Below, piece by piece: positions 8,264-16,967 of a DNA stretch of 64,000 bases (positions are counted from its first letter, which is position 1; each line of letters opens with the position of its first letter). Below the pieces are notes generated by a model that saw nothing but the letters and a program-made list of their open reading frames with translations, did not search any database and was not told the DNA's origin. The stretch is from Ensifer sp. LC11 (GTDB lineage: Bacteria; Pseudomonadota; Alphaproteobacteria; Rhizobiales; Rhizobiaceae). A program made the position numbers and the translations under genes. The stretch spans positions 62,001 through 126,000 of the forward strand of contig NZ_MBSO01000073.1 in the NCBI RefSeq assembly GCF_001695835.1, in the 5' to 3' direction.

Positions 8264-8294
8264 AAAAAAGCCCGGCACGATGGCCGGGCTTTTT
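8264..8294. terminator. Bidirectional intrinsic terminator between gapR and the DUF882 gene
   Basis: AAAAAA, arms GCCCGGC (8270-8276) and GCCGGGC (8283-8289), then TTTTT. It serves converging genes on both strands. Confidence 0.9.
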
Positions 8295-8317
8295 CGTGTC
8301 TGTTGTTTGCTCGAAAC

Positions 8318-10183
8318 TCAGTTCGTGCTGAACTTCTTCACTTCCATGAAGTTGACCGCACTGCCGCTGAAGCGGGCCGTGTCGACGCTAGGCCCTGCGC
8401 TGCTCGAGAAGCCGGCGGCATAGACCGTCGTCGGTGCAGCGCGCAGCGTCTTGCTGACAAAGCGCGGCGCCTTGACGGGCTTGGAAAGGGTTGCCACACG
8501 TCCCGTCGAAAGCGCCCATTCAGAGATGATCTTCTGGGTCAGTTTCGGTTCGGTGCGAACCGAAGCGCGCGTCGCGGCATCGGCGTCATGTTTCTTCGGC
8601 CGGCCGCCCTTGGCCGGAGCCTCGGCCTGCGTGTCGAAGGCGCTGTCGAAAATCGCTGCGCGTGCATTGGTGCCGGACTGCGGCGCATAGGCCGCCATCT
8701 CGATCGGCTGCTGCGATACCGGCTGACGTTCGGCCGGCGTCGGCTGCGCGAGCGCGACACGGGTCTGGGCCTCAGCTGCCACATCGCGCGGCGGTTCGGC
8801 GGAGGCCAGCACCGGACGCTCCGCAAAGGACGGAACCACGACCTGGGCATCGGCGACTGCGGCAAGAGCTGCATCACCCGCGGGCCGCCCGGCCGGAACC
8901 GGCACGAAACCGAGTGCCTGCATGTCTGGCGACGCGTCGGCGGAAGCGACGAGCGTGTTCATGTCACGACGGTCAAGCATCTGCGGGACCGGCACCTTCA
9001 TCGATCCGAGGTCAGCAAACTCGCTCGGCATTTCCGAGGTTTGCGGCAGGGCAGCGGCAAGCGCCTCCTGGGCCGGATTCGTCTGCGGCGCCACCAGTGC
9101 CACGGCTACGCCGCCATCGACAGGTGTTTCCTTGAAGGCAGGACGAACAGCCGGAACCGGTGCATTGATGTTCTGTTCGGCGACGTTCTGTTCGGCCACA
9201 GCAGCCGTCGGCTCAGCGGCGACAGAGCCGGCGACGCCGGGCAGCGCTTCCTGAGCGGCAGGCGCAGACGCCGTCTGCACCTTGGCCGGCGCAGCACCAC
9301 CTTCATCATCGGAGCCCGGACCGGCCGCGATCGCCGAGGGTTCTTCATCCTCGTCGCCGCCGCCAAAGAGCATTGCGAACAGGTTGCCACGGCGCTTGCC
9401 GCTGGCCGTATCGCCCGAGCCCTTGGCACCGCCACCGGCGACCTCGATCGCGGACGCACCGACGCGACGCTTGTAGTCGGCGACCGCCTGGTCATAGCCC
9501 GGAAGCGGCTTGCCGTCGGAGGGAAGGTGCATGGTCTTGCCGTCGGGGAAGAGGCGCGCGAGCTCGTTGCGGCTCAAGCGCGGCCAGGCGCGAACGCCAC
9601 CGACGTCCATGTGAACGAATGGCGAGCCGGAGGTCGGATAGTAACCGACACCGCCCACCTGGAACTTCACGCCGATTTCACGCAGCGTCTTCAGCTTCAC
9701 GTCGGGCAGATAGAAGTCCATCGCCTTGCCGAGCATATGCTGGCTCTTCTTGGCGACGCCTTTCGAGCGCGAACGCAGCATGCCGTTGGTCGCCGGCGAG
9801 CGATAGGCGGAGACGACGTGGATGTAATCGCGCGAGCCGCTCTTCTGGTAGACTTCCCAGACGAGGTCGAGCAGGCGCGGGTCCATCTTCGTCGGCTCGT
9901 TGCGCCGCCAGTCACGCAGGAAACGGTTGATTTCCTGCAGGCCCTTGGAGTCGTAGCGGCCGTTGCGCTTGAAGGTGATCTGCGCCTTTTCCTGGGTATG
10001 AATGAAATACAGTTTCAGCGTTCGGGTCTGGCCGGCGGCCTCAACGGGAGGCGCGAAACCAGGCGTCACGAGAGAAGCCGCAAGAGCAACGGATGTCAGA
10101 ATCTGCGGCACCCTACGGGTGATCGCCGCGCAGACTCTAGCTAAGGAGCCGAGCGGCTTCTTAAAACCGAACAAATTTGGCAT
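8318..10183 (-). CDS. DUF882 / M15-type murein peptidase with long variable tail
   Basis: A 621-residue exported protein. A signal peptide (QILTSVALAASLVTPGFA, cleavage near VEAAG) precedes a DUF882 domain at about residues 55-215, related to M15 D-Ala-D-Ala carboxypeptidases and to MepK endopeptidase. Likely zinc ligands are in HVVSAYRSPATN, SQHMLGKAMDFYLPD and FVHMDVGG. The remaining 400 residues are low-complexity, rich in Ala, Pro and Glu, with no recognised domain, and end in a short conserved-looking tail with VNFMEVKKF. Probably trims peptidoglycan cross-links; the tail may span the periplasm or bind the wall. A promoter with an operator-like palindrome precedes it. Confidence 0.85.
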   Translation of the reverse strand: MPNLFGFKKPLGSLARVCAAITRRVPQILTSVALAASLVTPGFAPPVEAAGQTRTLKLYFIHTQEKAQITFKRNGRYDSKGLQEINRFLRDWRRNEPTKMDPRLLDLVWEVYQKSGSRDYIHVVSAYRSPATNGMLRSRSKGVAKKSQHMLGKAMDFYLPDVKLKTLREIGVKFQVGGVGYYPTSGSPFVHMDVGGVRAWPRLSRNELARLFPDGKTMHLPSDGKPLPGYDQAVADYKRRVGASAIEVAGGGAKGSGDTASGKRRGNLFAMLFGGGDEDEEPSAIAAGPGSDDEGGAAPAKVQTASAPAAQEALPGVAGSVAAEPTAAVAEQNVAEQNINAPVPAVRPAFKETPVDGGVAVALVAPQTNPAQEALAAALPQTSEMPSEFADLGSMKVPVPQMLDRRDMNTLVASADASPDMQALGFVPVPAGRPAGDAALAAVADAQVVVPSFAERPVLASAEPPRDVAAEAQTRVALAQPTPAERQPVSQQPIEMAAYAPQSGTNARAAIFDSAFDTQAEAPAKGGRPKKHDADAATRASVRTEPKLTQKIISEWALSTGRVATLSKPVKAPRFVSKTLRAAPTTVYAAGFSSSAGPSVDTARFSGSAVNFMEVKKFSTN

Positions 10184-10279
10184 TCAATCCCCGTCCGACG
10201 GACAACCGTGCTTCGCTGTCTCAGATGACTGTCAAATAAGGTGACAGCATGGCAAATATGCCACAGTCGTCACCGCCCC

Positions 10280-10308
10280 TTATAATATAGTGAACACTTC
10301 ACTAACAA
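10280..10308 (-). promoter_or_regulatory. Predicted promoter of the DUF882 gene with an embedded palindrome
   Basis: On the minus strand TTGTTA (10308-10303), 17 bp, then TTATAA (10285-10280). The spacer holds the inverted repeat TAGTGAA-CAC-TTCACTA (10288-10304), a likely repressor site. A second inverted repeat, TGGCA-AATA-TGCCA (10250-10263), lies in the leader. The two flanking genes are both on the minus strand. Confidence 0.5.
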
Positions 10309-10363
10309 GGTCTAAACGGCGGTGACGGATTAGCACGGCTAATGAATAGTGAATGCGCCGATT

Positions 10364-11905
10364 TTATGCCGCCTCTCTCAATGGGTTATCGGGATCGATG
10401 CCATAATCCTTGAGTTTGCGGTAGAGGGTCGACCGACCGATGCCAAGCTTGCGTGCCACCTGGCTCATCTGGCCGCGGTAGAATTTCAGCGCAAAACGAA
10501 TCAGTTCCTCCTCCACTTCGGCAAGCTTGCGCACATCCCCGCCCTCATCGACGCTGGCGATTGCGTTCTCCATCCGGGGGTCGTGCGAAGCCTCGCCTTC
10601 CATCGATTTCGCCGCACTCGCGAAGTCGGGATAAACGTTCGGCACCTGCTCGCCCGCTGCCATCCGCTCCGGACCCGCCTCGCCCCAGGAGAAGCCGGAA
10701 CGGTCGGAAACCACATAGCCGGGGATCTGGGTGGCGATCTGCGGGAAATCCTTGACCGTCAGCTCGTTGCCCTCGGCAAGCACGACGGCACGGAAGATCG
10801 CATTTTCGAGCTGGCGGATGTTGCCCGGCCAGTCATAGGCGGTCAGAAGTGCCATCGCACCGCTGGAGACCACAAGCGGCTGGTTCAACCGCTGCTCGGC
10901 GGCAAAGCGCTCGACAAAGGAGCGCACCAGCACCGGTATGTCTTCCTTGCGCCGGCGCAGTGCCGGAATGGTGATCGGGAAAACGTTGAGGCGATAATAG
11001 AGGTCCTCGCGGAACCGCCCCTCGCGCACTTCGTTGATCAGATCCTTGTTGGTGGCGGAGATCAGCCGGACATTGACCTTATGCGGATGACGGGCGCCGA
11101 TCGTTTCGATCTCGCCCTGCTGCACGGCGCGCAGCAGCTTCACCTGGACTTCCAGCGGCAGGTCGCCGATCTCGTCGAGGAACAGGGTTCCTCCGTCCGC
11201 ATCCACGAACTTGCCCGTGTGCTTCTCGGTCGCACCGGTAAAGGCGCCCTTTTCGTGGCCGAAAAGGATGCTCTCGACGAGATTGTGCGGGATGGCGCCA
11301 CAGTTGACGGTGATGAAGGGCTTGCCGGCCCGGTCGCTTGCCGACTGGATGGCACGGGCCACCATTTCCTTGCCGACGCCGGATTCACCTTCGAGCACAA
11401 TCGGGATGTTGGATTGCGCCGCGCGGCGCGCAAGGTCGATCACCCGGATCATCGCCGGGCTGGCCGAGACGATGTCCTCGAAGCCGACGGCACCGCCGCG
11501 CGGGCGGCGCGAGGTTTTGACCTTGCCGTCTCGGCTCGCCATCTTCAGCGCATTGCCGATCGCTACCGACAGCCGCTCGGGAGAGACCGGCTTTACCAGG
11601 AAGTCGAAGGCACCGGCCTGCATCGCGTGCACCACGGTTTCGATGCCGCCCTGTCCGGTCTGGACGATGACTGGGGTGTCGACACCGCGCTCGGCCAGCG
11701 CCTCGAGGAAACCATGGCCGTTCATTTCCGGCATGAGGAGATCGAGCAGGATGACGTTGATCATCCCGCCCTTTCGCTCCAAGAGCTCCAAACCACTGCG
11801 GCCGTTGTCGGCGAGATGCGCCACATGGCCTAGGCGCTCGATCATGTTCGTCAACAACCGGCGCTGCACCGGATCGTCATCAATGACCAGAATATGTGAT
11901 GTCAC
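10364..11905 (-). CDS. Sigma-54-dependent response regulator (NtrC/TacA type)
   Basis: A 513-residue three-domain activator. The receiver domain (residues 1-120) has phosphoacceptor Asp55 in VILLDLLMPEMNG and Lys in FLVKP. The AAA+ domain has Walker A GESGVGKE and the GAFTGA loop that contacts sigma-54. A Fis-type helix-turn-helix ends the protein (SQVARKLGIGRSTLYRKLKDYG). It should activate RpoN promoters when phosphorylated. No histidine kinase is adjacent, so it is an orphan here. It resembles TacA of Caulobacter, and the S. meliloti equivalent has, as I recall, been called tacA; the target genes are not evident from this window. Confidence 0.92.
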   Translation of the reverse strand: MTSHILVIDDDPVQRRLLTNMIERLGHVAHLADNGRSGLELLERKGGMINVILLDLLMPEMNGHGFLEALAERGVDTPVIVQTGQGGIETVVHAMQAGAFDFLVKPVSPERLSVAIGNALKMASRDGKVKTSRRPRGGAVGFEDIVSASPAMIRVIDLARRAAQSNIPIVLEGESGVGKEMVARAIQSASDRAGKPFITVNCGAIPHNLVESILFGHEKGAFTGATEKHTGKFVDADGGTLFLDEIGDLPLEVQVKLLRAVQQGEIETIGARHPHKVNVRLISATNKDLINEVREGRFREDLYYRLNVFPITIPALRRRKEDIPVLVRSFVERFAAEQRLNQPLVVSSGAMALLTAYDWPGNIRQLENAIFRAVVLAEGNELTVKDFPQIATQIPGYVVSDRSGFSWGEAGPERMAAGEQVPNVYPDFASAAKSMEGEASHDPRMENAIASVDEGGDVRKLAEVEEELIRFALKFYRGQMSQVARKLGIGRSTLYRKLKDYGIDPDNPLREAA

Positions 11906-12093
11906 GGAAGCCTCCTGCTCTGGACACGCGGTACTCTTTGGCCAACCTCATGTGCCAAATCACGTCAGGCATCTGTGCCATAAAGGGCTGAACATCATGT
12001 TTTGAGAAATGCTTGCATTTTATCCATTGCCGGCGATAGCAATGGATCCCATACCGCTTGCCTCTTCCCGTCACGAACGAGAGAAATCCGACG

Positions 12094-13953
12094 ATGACCT
12101 TCCGCCCATTCGCCCCCGAGCAACTCGTTGTCCGCGCCGCCGCTGGCCAAAGCCATGGCGCCGCTGTGGATCTCGGCGACCTGCCGTCCTGGCGGCTTGA
12201 GGACCTCTATCCCTCCGCCAGCTCGGACGCATTTCGCAACGACCTGAAGACGGCCGAAACCGAGGCGCTCGCCTTCGAGAGCAAATGGAAAGGCAAGTTG
12301 GCCGAAGCGGCGACAAAGAGCGGCGACGAGGGTATCGGCGCCGCTGTCCGGGAGTTTGAAACGCTCGAGGACATCATGGGCCGCATCGCCTCCTTTGCCG
12401 GCCTCACCTATTTCTCCGATACGTCGAAGCCCGAAAACGGCAAACTCTACGGCGATGTGCAGTCAAAGCTCACCGACATGTCGGCGCATCTTCTGTTCTT
12501 CTCGCTGGAGCTTAACCGGATCGACGATGCGGTCCTCGACAAGGCGCTGGAGAACGATGCGCTCGCAGCCCACTACAAGCCCTGGCTGACCGATCTGCGC
12601 AAGGACAAGCCCTACCAGCTCGACGACAAGCTGGAGCAGCTTTTCCTCGAAAAATCGATGACGGGCGCCGCCGCTTTCAACCGTCTCTTCGATGAGACGA
12701 TGGCAAGCCTCACCTTCAACATCGACGGCGAGGCACTGCCGCTCGAAGTGGCTTTGAACCTCTTGCAGGACCCGTCCAGCGACGTTCGCAAGAAGGCGGC
12801 GATGGCGCTCGCCGAAACGTTCAAGGCCAATATCCGCACGTTCACGCTGATCACCAATACGCTTGCCAAGGACAAGGACATCTCCGACCGCTGGCGCGGT
12901 TTTCAGGATATCGCCGACAGCCGCCACTTGGCCAACCGCGTCGAGCGCGAGGTCGTCGATGCGCTGGCCGAAGCGGTCAAATCCGCCTATCCGCGCCTGT
13001 CGCATCGCTACTACACGATGAAAGCGAAATGGCTCGGCATGGAGCAGATGGATTTCTGGGACCGCAACGCGCCGCTGCCGGAAACGCCAAACGCGCTCAT
13101 CTCCTGGAACGAGGCCAGGGATACGGTGCTTTCGGCCTATCATGCCTTTGACCCGGAAATGGCAGCGATCGCCCGCCGCTTCTTTGACGAACGCTGGATC
13201 GACGCGCCGGTGCGCCCCGGCAAGGCGCCGGGCGCTTTCGCCCATCCGACGGTTCCGTCCGCACACCCCTACGTGCTCGTCAACTACATGGGCAAACCGC
13301 GCGACGTGATGACGCTCGCCCACGAGCTCGGCCATGGCGTCCACCAGGTGCTGGCCGGTGGCCAGGGCGCGCTGATGGCGTCGACGCCGCTGACGCTTGC
13401 CGAAACCGCCTCCGTCTTCGGCGAGATGCTGACCTTCCGTGCGTTGCTCGACCAGACGAAGGACAAGCGCGAGCGCAAAGCCATGCTTTCCCAGAAGGTC
13501 GAGGACATGATCAACACGGTCGTTCGCCAGATCGCCTTCTACGAGTTCGAACGCAAGGTGCACACCGCCCGCAAGGAGGGCGAACTGACGGCTGACGATA
13601 TCGGCAAACTGTGGCTGTCGGTACAGAATGAGAGCCTCGGCCCGGCGATCCGCGTTTCCGAGGGCTACGAGACCTACTGGGCCTATATCCCGCACTTCAT
13701 CCACTCGCCTTTCTATGTCTACGCCTATGCCTTCGGAGACTGCCTGGTGAACTCGCTCTATGCGGTCTACCAGAAGGCCGAAAAGGGCTTCCAGGAGAAG
13801 TATTTCGAGCTCTTGAAGGCCGGCGGCACCAAGCATCATTCCGAGCTGCTCGCCCCGTTCGGCCTCGACGCCACCGACCCGTCGTTCTGGGCACAGGGAC
13901 TGTCGATGATCGAAGGGCTCATCGACGAACTCGAAGCGCTTGATAAGGCCTGA
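12094..13953 (+). CDS. pepF: Oligoendopeptidase F (M3 family)
   Basis: A 619-residue cytoplasmic zinc metallopeptidase that cleaves oligopeptides of roughly 7-17 residues. The HELGH zinc motif is at residues 410-414 (MTLAHELGHGVHQ), followed by the third ligand region ETASVFGEM. Length fits the PepF subgroup of M3. The ATG is preceded by GAGAGA; the open frame extends 12 codons upstream from a TTG and is less likely. A hairpin separates it from pabB 53 bp downstream. Confidence 0.94.
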   Translation: MTFRPFAPEQLVVRAAAGQSHGAAVDLGDLPSWRLEDLYPSASSDAFRNDLKTAETEALAFESKWKGKLAEAATKSGDEGIGAAVREFETLEDIMGRIASFAGLTYFSDTSKPENGKLYGDVQSKLTDMSAHLLFFSLELNRIDDAVLDKALENDALAAHYKPWLTDLRKDKPYQLDDKLEQLFLEKSMTGAAAFNRLFDETMASLTFNIDGEALPLEVALNLLQDPSSDVRKKAAMALAETFKANIRTFTLITNTLAKDKDISDRWRGFQDIADSRHLANRVEREVVDALAEAVKSAYPRLSHRYYTMKAKWLGMEQMDFWDRNAPLPETPNALISWNEARDTVLSAYHAFDPEMAAIARRFFDERWIDAPVRPGKAPGAFAHPTVPSAHPYVLVNYMGKPRDVMTLAHELGHGVHQVLAGGQGALMASTPLTLAETASVFGEMLTFRALLDQTKDKRERKAMLSQKVEDMINTVVRQIAFYEFERKVHTARKEGELTADDIGKLWLSVQNESLGPAIRVSEGYETYWAYIPHFIHSPFYVYAYAFGDCLVNSLYAVYQKAEKGFQEKYFELLKAGGTKHHSELLAPFGLDATDPSFWAQGLSMIEGLIDELEALDKA

Positions 13954-13955
13954 TC

Positions 13956-13982
13956 CGATCCGGGCGTAACGCGCCCGGATCG
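13956..13982. terminator. Hairpin between pepF and pabB
   Basis: Perfect 11-bp arms CGATCCGGGCG (13956-13966) and CGCCCGGATCG (13972-13982). No T-run follows, so it may be a processing or partial termination signal rather than a full terminator. Confidence 0.4.
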
Positions 13983-14006
13983 CAGAGCGATCGGCAAGAC
14001 AACTTT

Positions 14007-15269
14007 ATGAGCGACACCGCACCCTACGTGCTGTTCCGGGACGACAGCGAAAACCGCACCACGGTTTTTGCCGAGCCTTCCCGCGTGGTTACAGCGCGCA
14101 CCAAGACGGAGTTCATCCGCGGCCTCGGCGAACTCGAGCGTGCGCACAAATCGGGCAAGTGGATCGCCGGCTTCATGGCCTACGAGGCCGGCCATCTCTT
14201 CGAGGAGAAACTCTCGAACTTTGCCGAAGAGGGGCGCGAAACGCCGCTGATGTCCTTCGGCATCTTCGATGCGCCGCTCGAAGACCACCCCCTTGCCGAG
14301 CCGCAGCGGCGGACCGAGAACGAACCCTTCCTCAGTGAGCCGCGCGCCGACTGGAATTTCCACACCTATCAGGAGCGCTTTGACCGGCTGCATCAACATC
14401 TGCGAAAGGGCGATTGCTACCAGGCCAACCTGACGATGCCGATTCGGGCGCGCTGGTCCGGCGATCCGCGGGCCGCCTTCTGGTCGCTGATCGACCGCCA
14501 GCCGGTAAAATACGGGGCGCTCGTCGCCCTCGATGGGCCGATCCTTCTGTCGCGCTCACCGGAGCTCTTTTTCCGCGTCGATGCGGACGGCTGGATCGAG
14601 ACCCATCCGATGAAGGGCACGGCCAAACGCGGCGCATCGGCGGCGGAGGACGCCGCGATCATCGCGGCCATGCGCGCCGACGAAAAGACCCAGGCCGAAA
14701 ACCGGATGATCGTCGATCTCCTGCGCAACGACATCTCGCGCATCACCGAGGTCGGCACGCTGAGCGTCCCGAGACTTTTCGAGATCGAGACCTATCCGAC
14801 CGTGCATCAGATGGTCAGTCATGTCCGGGCAAAGCTCCTGCCCGAGATCGGCCTCAGCGACATCTTCGCTGCCCTTTTCCCCTGCGGGTCGATCACCGGC
14901 GCTCCGAAGATGCGGGCCATGGAAATCCTGCACGATCTGGAAGACGGGCCGCGCGACGCCTATTGCGGCGCCATCGGCTTCATCGCCCCGAGCGGCGTCA
15001 TGCGTTTCAGCGTTGCGATCCGGACGATCTCACTGTTTGCGAACGGCCAGGCCGTCTTCAATGTCGGCGGCGGCATTGTCTTCGACAGCGGCGCCCAATC
15101 CGAATTCGACGAATGCCTGCTCAAAGCTCGTTTCGCCGTTGGCGACGACAAGATCGCGCTCGGCGACGACAAGATCGCGCTCGGCGACGACGAGATCGCG
15201 CTCGGCGACGACGAGATCGCGCTCGGTGACGATGGGATCGCCCTCGGCGACGGCGAGATCGCACAATGA
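14007..15269 (+). CDS. pabB: Aminodeoxychorismate synthase component I with heptad-repeat tail
   Basis: Forms 4-amino-4-deoxychorismate from chorismate for folate synthesis, with ammonia from a PabA-type glutaminase. The 420-residue protein carries the chorismate-binding domain: KGDCYQANLTMPIR, SRSPELFFR, HPMKGTAKRG, ENRMIVDLLRNDISRI, HQMVSHV and PCGSITGAPK. These motifs end near residue 375. The last 42 residues are six tandem copies of a seven-residue unit (GDDKIAL/GDDEIAL variants) encoded by a 21-bp DNA repeat; this tail is not part of the family fold. The stop overlaps the next gene by four bases (ATGA). Confidence 0.92.
   Translation: MSDTAPYVLFRDDSENRTTVFAEPSRVVTARTKTEFIRGLGELERAHKSGKWIAGFMAYEAGHLFEEKLSNFAEEGRETPLMSFGIFDAPLEDHPLAEPQRRTENEPFLSEPRADWNFHTYQERFDRLHQHLRKGDCYQANLTMPIRARWSGDPRAAFWSLIDRQPVKYGALVALDGPILLSRSPELFFRVDADGWIETHPMKGTAKRGASAAEDAAIIAAMRADEKTQAENRMIVDLLRNDISRITEVGTLSVPRLFEIETYPTVHQMVSHVRAKLLPEIGLSDIFAALFPCGSITGAPKMRAMEILHDLEDGPRDAYCGAIGFIAPSGVMRFSVAIRTISLFANGQAVFNVGGGIVFDSGAQSEFDECLLKARFAVGDDKIALGDDKIALGDDEIALGDDEIALGDDGIALGDGEIAQ
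15141..15266 (+). repeat. In-frame 21-bp tandem repeat, six units
   Basis: Six consecutive 21-bp units with consensus GGCGACGACAAGATCGCGCT plus C. Units 1-2 and 3-4 are identical pairs differing at one base (AAG or GAG codon); units 5-6 have diverged. It encodes the C-terminal heptad repeats of PabB and reaches the start of the next gene. Confidence 0.95.
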
Positions 15270-15904
15270 CGGATTTTTCGCTGATCGAAACCCTGCGCTA
15301 CGAGGGCGAGACCGGCTTCATCCGATTGCGTCTGCATCTGGCGCGGCTCAAACGTTCGGCCCGGCGGCTCGCAATACCGGGGGCTGAGGGCGCCGAGGCC
15401 GCCTTGCTGGCGGCAGTGGAAAGGACGCTTGGCGATGACACAGTTCGACTGCGTACGCGCCTCGAGCTTTTCCCCGACGGCCGGATCGAGGTGAAGACGG
15501 CGCCCTTCGTGCCATTGCCCGCCGATACCATCTGGCAGGTGCGGCTTGCCGTCAGCCGGCTTAGCTCGAAAGATCCGCTGCTGCGCTACAAGACCAGCCG
15601 GCGGGCGATCTACGAAGCAGCGCGGGCCGAATTCACCCCCAGCGACGCCGACGAGGTTCTTCTGCTCAACGAGAAGGGCGAGGTTTGTGAAGGCACGATC
15701 ACCTCGGTTTTCCTCGATGACGGCAGCGGCGTCCTGAAGACGCCACCGATCGCCTGTGGGTTGCTTGCAGGCGTGCTGCGCACCGAACTGATTTGCCAAC
15801 GGCGCGCGCGGGTCGCACGGCTCTCGTCCGCCGACCTTGCACGCGGCACCCTTTATGTCGGCAATTCGCTACGGGGCCTGATCCGGGTGAACCTCGGGGT
15901 CTGA
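15266..15904 (+). CDS. Class IV aminotransferase, probable aminodeoxychorismate lyase
   Basis: A 212-residue PLP enzyme of the class IV fold, probably PabC-like: it would release pyruvate from aminodeoxychorismate to give p-aminobenzoate. The arrangement directly after pabB (ATGA overlap) is the main support. The PLP lysine is likely in LRYKTSRR, and EVLLLNEKGEVCEGTITSVF is the family signature. It is shorter than typical PabC (about 270), as in other rhizobial members that I recall. Its 3' end overlaps the convergent GGDEF gene by 36 bp. A branched-chain or D-amino acid aminotransferase role is less likely. Confidence 0.8.
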   Translation: MTDFSLIETLRYEGETGFIRLRLHLARLKRSARRLAIPGAEGAEAALLAAVERTLGDDTVRLRTRLELFPDGRIEVKTAPFVPLPADTIWQVRLAVSRLSSKDPLLRYKTSRRAIYEAARAEFTPSDADEVLLLNEKGEVCEGTITSVFLDDGSGVLKTPPIACGLLAGVLRTELICQRRARVARLSSADLARGTLYVGNSLRGLIRVNLGV

Positions 15905-16819
15905 CCCGGGAAGTGTGTAACGCCTGACCTGATCCCGCCCATCGCGTTTGGCGAGATAGAGCGCCTGATCGGCGCGCGCATAGAGATCGGTGACCGAATC
16001 GCCGTCGCGGTATTCCGCGAGCCCCACCGAGCAGGTGTAGAAGAATTCCGGGATGTTTTCGAGCGGACGGGAGCTCCGCACCCGTTCAAGCAGGCGGTCG
16101 AGAATGCGATTGCCTTCACTGATGGTGGTGTCCGGCAGGATGAGCATGAACTCCTCGCCGCCGATGCGACCAAAGCAGTCCGAGCGGCGCACGAACTCCT
16201 GCATCTGACGCGCGAAGTCGAGCAGCACTTCGTCGCCGCGCTGATGTCCGTGGCGGTCGTTGATCGCTTTGAAATAATCGATGTCGATGATCGCGACGCA
16301 GCCCCACATATGTGGGTTTTCGGCGCAATTGGCGATGAACTCGGTCAGCCGCCCCATCGTGTAGCGACGGTTGGGCACGCTGGTCAGCTCGTCGACCTGG
16401 GCCGCGCGCAGCGCGAAGTCGCGGTCCTGCCGAAGCTCGCGCTCGCCCGCATGGATCGTCGTCACGTCAACCGCAATGCAGAGCATCCAGCCGTCCTGGT
16501 CCACCGTCTCCGTCATCCACAGCCAGCGACCGTCATGCAGATCCGTCTCCATGGCGCGAAACGGAACCTTGCCGCGCCGATGCGTGGTCGAGGCGATCCA
16601 GGCATCAATGTCTTCGGTCTTCAGAACCGTCCCCTGCCCAACGACATGGTTGCGGCGCATGATTTCTTCCCAGGTCGGACTCTCCTCCGGGCCGACATGG
16701 TAGGCTGCGCGAAATGCCGGGTTGGCAAAGCGCAATCGATCATGCTGGTCGTAGAGCGCGATCAGCACGGGTGTTTTACTCTGTAAGGCCGCAAGGGCCT
16801 TGAGATGACTACCGGTCAC
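15869..16819 (-). CDS. PAS-GGDEF diguanylate cyclase
   Basis: A 316-residue soluble protein. Residues about 10-125 form a PAS-like sensor (VLIALYDQHDRLRFANPAF); residues 140-305 form a GGDEF domain with the active-site GGEEF at 220-224, so it should make cyclic di-GMP. An RxxD inhibitory site (RRSD, residues 211-214) sits five residues before it, which implies product feedback. No EAL domain is present. There are no membrane segments, so the PAS signal is probably cytoplasmic. It converges on and overlaps the aminotransferase gene. Confidence 0.92.
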   Translation of the reverse strand: MTGSHLKALAALQSKTPVLIALYDQHDRLRFANPAFRAAYHVGPEESPTWEEIMRRNHVVGQGTVLKTEDIDAWIASTTHRRGKVPFRAMETDLHDGRWLWMTETVDQDGWMLCIAVDVTTIHAGERELRQDRDFALRAAQVDELTSVPNRRYTMGRLTEFIANCAENPHMWGCVAIIDIDYFKAINDRHGHQRGDEVLLDFARQMQEFVRRSDCFGRIGGEEFMLILPDTTISEGNRILDRLLERVRSSRPLENIPEFFYTCSVGLAEYRDGDSVTDLYARADQALYLAKRDGRDQVRRYTLPGSDPEVHPDQAP

Positions 16820-16967
16820 GGTCTGTCACGCCTCCGGGAACTATCAATCATGGCGCGAAGCGGATGCTTCAAACGAAGCTATAGCACGAAGCGCTTGTGA
16901 CAAGCGGCCCGTCGTGCGAAACGATAGGGAATATGGTTAAATCACAGCCTTGGTCCGGCCGCGCAGT

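Noticed and set aside
8210..10144. A 644-codon frame antisense to the DUF882 gene
   Set aside because: Arg/Gly/Leu-rich shadow with no ribosome-binding site and no recognisable motif; it also crosses a terminator.
10349..11833. A 494-codon frame antisense to the sigma-54 regulator
   Set aside because: Mirror of a well-conserved gene; composition typical of antisense frames.
11906..12000. Sigma-54 promoter for the response regulator gene (TGGCACATGAG...)
   Set aside because: The TGG block is followed by TTGG at a spacing one base too long and the GC of the -12 element is missing.
15141..15266. CRISPR-like array
   Set aside because: Units are 21 bp, contiguous, without spacers, in frame with pabB, and no cas gene is present.
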